DNA of 64,000 bases from JAEUKH01 sp964447205. GTDB taxonomy: Bacteria; Myxococcota_A; Polyangia; Polyangiales; Ga0077539. Position 1 is the first letter of the stretch; each line of letters opens with the position of its first letter. The translations under genes and the position numbers were made by a program. The stretch covers positions 170,879-234,878 of the forward strand of contig CAYUSB010000006.1 of assembly GCA_964447205.1 (NCBI GenBank). The letters run 5' to 3'. Shown one piece after another: positions 61,946 to 64,000 of the stretch. Under the pieces are notes generated by a model that was given only the letters and a program-made list of their open reading frames with translations, did not search any database and was not told the DNA's origin.

Positions 61946-62515
61946 ATGTCCTCCCCCTCCTTCCGCTGGACCCTCTGCGGGGTCCTCGCCGTGATCGCCT
62001 GTCGCCGGGTCGACCCCCCGATGCCCACCGCGGGGCCCGAGGGGGCTCTGGCCCGGCTGCACGCGGCCCTCGCTCAGGGCGATCCTACGGGGGCGATGGA
62101 CGCCACGCGGGTTCCGCGGGCGGAGTTTCTCGCGCGGATGCAGCGGCTGCGGCAGTTGCAGGAGGCCGACGCCCAGGCCGTGAGCGAGGACGGATGGCAG
62201 CACCTCCTGGCCGACCTCGACGCACACCACACGCCCGCCCGTACGATGGCCGACCTCGCGGGAGTACGCCCACGCCTGGGCAACGGGCGGTGCGCCCGGG
62301 TGGGGGAGGGGCGGGTTCCGGAGGTGTTGGGGCGGGTGGGGGCGGCCGTGGAGGGGTGGCCTCCGGCGGGGATGCGCCTGCGGGCCGACCTCGCGGCGAT
62401 GGCCCCGGCTACGGTGGCGGGGGTGTTTCGGTGCGCCGCGGGGGGCGAGGTGCGGGCCGTGGTGGGCCCGCGTAGCCCGCGTGACCCGACCCTGGTGGTG
62501 CTCGCGGTGGAGTGA
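61946..62515 (+). CDS. Small hypothetical lipoprotein
   Basis: A 189-aa protein from ATG 61946 with signal MSSPSFRWTLCGVLAVIAC (lipobox VIAC). The body starts with a helical ALARLHAALAQGDPTGAMDATRVPRAEF region, then a small domain with GVFRCAAGGEVRAVVGPRSPRDPTLVVLAVE. No family recognised. Begins 25 bp after the PHP gene and probably shares its transcript. Confidence 0.7.
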   Translation: MSSPSFRWTLCGVLAVIACRRVDPPMPTAGPEGALARLHAALAQGDPTGAMDATRVPRAEFLARMQRLRQLQEADAQAVSEDGWQHLLADLDAHHTPARTMADLAGVRPRLGNGRCARVGEGRVPEVLGRVGAAVEGWPPAGMRLRADLAAMAPATVAGVFRCAAGGEVRAVVGPRSPRDPTLVVLAVE

Positions 62516-62533
62516 AGGGCAAATACCTGTTTC

Positions 62534-62701
62534 GGCTGCCCCGAAGGCTTCTGTATCCCAACAGGCGGCCTTCCGGGCTGTCCCGAAGGCCGCTGGATGT
62601 CAACACGCGGCCTTCCGGGCTGCCCCGAACCCCGGTGTACGCCAACAAACGCCCCTCTTGGCTCAGGTTTGTGCCATTGTACGCCATACAGTGACGTTCT
62701 G
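62534..62701 (+). repeat. 42-nt tandem repeat array
   Basis: Four units with an exact 42-nt period (anchors GGCTG/GGCTC at 62534, 62576, 62618 and 62660), of the form CGGGCTGnCCCGAAGG ... CAACACGCGGCCTTC. Similarity decays to the right. All frames show a 14-residue periodicity on both strands. Begins 18 bp after the lipoprotein stop. The remaining intergenic sequence to 62753 shows nothing recognised. Confidence 0.75.
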
Positions 62702-62753
62702 TGCGCGGTGTGCCAGGGCCTCCCGCCTGACTCCGACGAGCGAGACGCCACGC

Positions 62754-62966
62754 CGCGGGCTGAAGCCCACGGCACTGTTGGCAAAGCCCGTCCGAGACGG
62801 GCTTCACAACACGAAGCCTTGGGTGGCGCCCGCTGTTCTTCGGTCCTTGCTCGACATCGCCGGGGAGATGCCGCCCTGGAAGACACCCTGGTGACCGTTG
62901 TGCTCGATGGATGGGCAGCCCGTCTTCGACGGGCTTTCCCGAAGGTGCCGTGGGCTTCAGCCCGCG
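62754..62966. mobile_element. REP/BIME- or MITE-like inverted-repeat element
   Basis: Arms 62754-62804 and 62917-62966 are ~50-bp imperfect inverted repeats of each other (CGCGGGCTGAAGCCCACGGC at both outer ends, reading inward). Each arm contains smaller hairpins (GGGCTGAAGCCC and AGCCCGTC..GACGGGCT). The ~112-bp centre has no gene. This is the form of bacterial interspersed mosaic or miniature inverted-repeat elements, typically moved in trans by RAYT-type transposases. No transposase or clear target duplication is seen. Confidence 0.65.
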
Positions 62967-63161
62967 ACCAGGAAGATCTTGAATTCATGGCGCCGTGGGG
63001 CCTCCGATGGATGTCGAGGATTGGGTGCATGGCCGTGTGCCAGGCGGAGTGACCCTGGCGCTGGGGGTGGAAGGGTCCAAGGGTCTTCTTTTCTGGGACG
63101 GAATGTGGGAGTGTCTGCGACGAAGCACACCGTCGTGCGCACGCGCTGAGGAGCGTTGCCG

Positions 63162-63908
63162 ATGCCATCCAAGATCGTGACCGACCATCAGAAGTTGTCC
63201 GAGGGCATCGCCTCGGCGCTCAGGACCCATGGGCCTGCCATCGCAGAGGCGGTTCGGTTGGAGAGCAAGGCTTCGGAGGATGGGCGGGCGGTGGACGTCC
63301 TGCCCCTGCTGGGATTCGCCCAACACGAGATCGAGCAGCGGCTCGCCGGGTTGATCGCCGCCGACAACGCCCACCAGCACGAGCTCTCCGACGACGCCGC
63401 CCCGCGGTCTCAACGCGACGAGGCCGTGGCCACCCTGTACCGCGCCGTGGTCGATCTCAAGCGCACCACGGCGAGCCTCTTCGGCGACGCGTGGGTCACG
63501 AAGCTGACGTTTCCCGCGGAGGTGTCGATGGACCCGGCTGTCCTGGCCCGCACCGCCGCGCAGGTGATCGAGGCCCTCGGGCTGCATCCGCTGCCGAAGC
63601 CGGTGGTTCCGGGGGTGGGGGAGGTCGAGGCGGGGACGTGGGTGGCGCTCTTGCAGGGGCCCCTCGCCACGCTGACCGAAGCCCGGGCCGCGGTGACCCG
63701 CGAGGAGGACGAGGCCCGGACCACACGCACGGCCCGCGACGCCGCCCTCGCCGCCCTGGTGACGGCCAACGTCAACGCGGCACAGCTCGCCCAGAGCCTC
63801 GCCCGGATCGGCAAGGTCCTGCCCCTGGTCGACGGCCTCCGGGGGACCTTCGACCGGGAAGGCTCCGCCGAGGCCGCACCCGTCGCGGAGCCCAAGCCCG
63901 CGGAGTAG
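63162..63908 (+). CDS. Hypothetical helical protein
   Basis: A 248-aa soluble protein from ATG 63162 with GAGGAG eight bases upstream. No signal peptide. Long helices are separated by short loops (AEAVRLESKASEDGRAVDVLPLLGF, RTAAQVIEALGLHPLPKPVVPGVGEVEAG), and a predicted coiled coil (LTEARAAVTREEDEARTTRTARDAALAALV) leads to an acidic/Pro tail. No family recognised. The remaining 92 bases of the window hold nothing recognised. Confidence 0.7.
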   Translation: MPSKIVTDHQKLSEGIASALRTHGPAIAEAVRLESKASEDGRAVDVLPLLGFAQHEIEQRLAGLIAADNAHQHELSDDAAPRSQRDEAVATLYRAVVDLKRTTASLFGDAWVTKLTFPAEVSMDPAVLARTAAQVIEALGLHPLPKPVVPGVGEVEAGTWVALLQGPLATLTEARAAVTREEDEARTTRTARDAALAALVTANVNAAQLAQSLARIGKVLPLVDGLRGTFDREGSAEAAPVAEPKPAE

Positions 63909-64000
63909 GTTGGGCGGCGGCGGCGAGGAGGGGCGGGCTGTAGGGCTACCGCTGTCAACTTTGGGCTCCGAGGCCATGGATCTGCCGGGATGTCGTGGTG

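Noticed and set aside
62534..62701. CRISPR array or small repeat-peptide gene
   Set aside because: No unique spacers; open frames exist on both strands in all phases because the period is divisible by three, so none is favoured by the sequence.

Overview
The window is a high-GC bacterial chromosome segment that starts at a canonical replication-origin neighbourhood (recF-dnaN-dnaA, all on the minus strand). A Myxococcota (myxobacteria-like) host is the best inference. The support is a type IV pilin gene with a sigma-54 type promoter, many lipoproteins with Asp/Pro/Ala-rich 'DAG/PDA' linkers after the lipobox, a single-chain biotin carboxylase/BCCP/carboxyltransferase protein, and cytochrome/DUF1501 type secreted modules. 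No rRNA, tRNA, IS transposase or CRISPR array was recognised. A run of 100 Ns at 53101-53200 is a scaffold gap of arbitrary length inside a 21-bp tandem repeat.

Layout. 1-3.5 kb: partial recF, dnaN, a DnaA-box-rich intergenic region, dnaA, and a second small DnaA-box cluster upstream of dnaA (oriC candidate). 3.5-6.2 kb: outer-membrane barrel protein, ECF sigma factor, anti-sigma protein, membrane protein. 6.2-14.3 kb: a DRE-TIM synthase, a small protein with an SSB-like C-terminal tip, a membrane protein, type IV pilin (pilA) with sigma-54 promoter and terminator hairpin, a DEAD-box type RNA helicase and two hypothetical genes. 14.4-17.3 kb: a two-gene, visibly lower-GC islet (methyltransferase plus asparagine synthetase) bracketed by imperfect ~46-bp direct repeats. 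17.4-27.2 kb: polA, TolC-like, MlaC-like, thiopurine methyltransferase, acyltransferase, small lipoprotein, Tat-type propeller-like protein, RCC1-repeat lipoprotein.

27.2-39.7 kb is the most rearranged part: a degenerate 42-nt repeat array; a two-gene overlapping module with a promoter embedded in a perfect palindrome; then a ~1.6-kb truncated copy of the carboxyltransferase end of the large acyl-CoA carboxylase gene; a low-GC secreted metalloprotease/lipoprotein pair; and the full carboxylase gene. The two 1.6-kb copies are direct repeats flanking the protease cassette. 39.7-44.9 kb: PLP decarboxylase, small basic protein, lipoprotein, aminotransferase.

44.9-51.8 kb holds the most striking system: a four-gene minus-strand operon of a penicillin-acylase-family lipoprotein, a radical SAM/SPASM enzyme, a small Tat-like protein with six P-x-P-C-L repeats, and a B12-type radical SAM protein fused to a PCMT-like methyltransferase. 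This is the architecture expected of a ribosomally made, post-translationally modified peptide (RiPP-like) pathway with a multi-core substrate, and I do not recognise it as a described class. 51.8-59.1 kb: a flavin-type small protein, a Uma2-family nuclease interrupted by the assembly gap, and a four-gene operon of secreted haem/DUF1501-type proteins. 59.2-64 kb: a PHP-domain lipoprotein, a small lipoprotein, a second 42-nt repeat array, a REP/BIME-like inverted-repeat element and a hypothetical gene.
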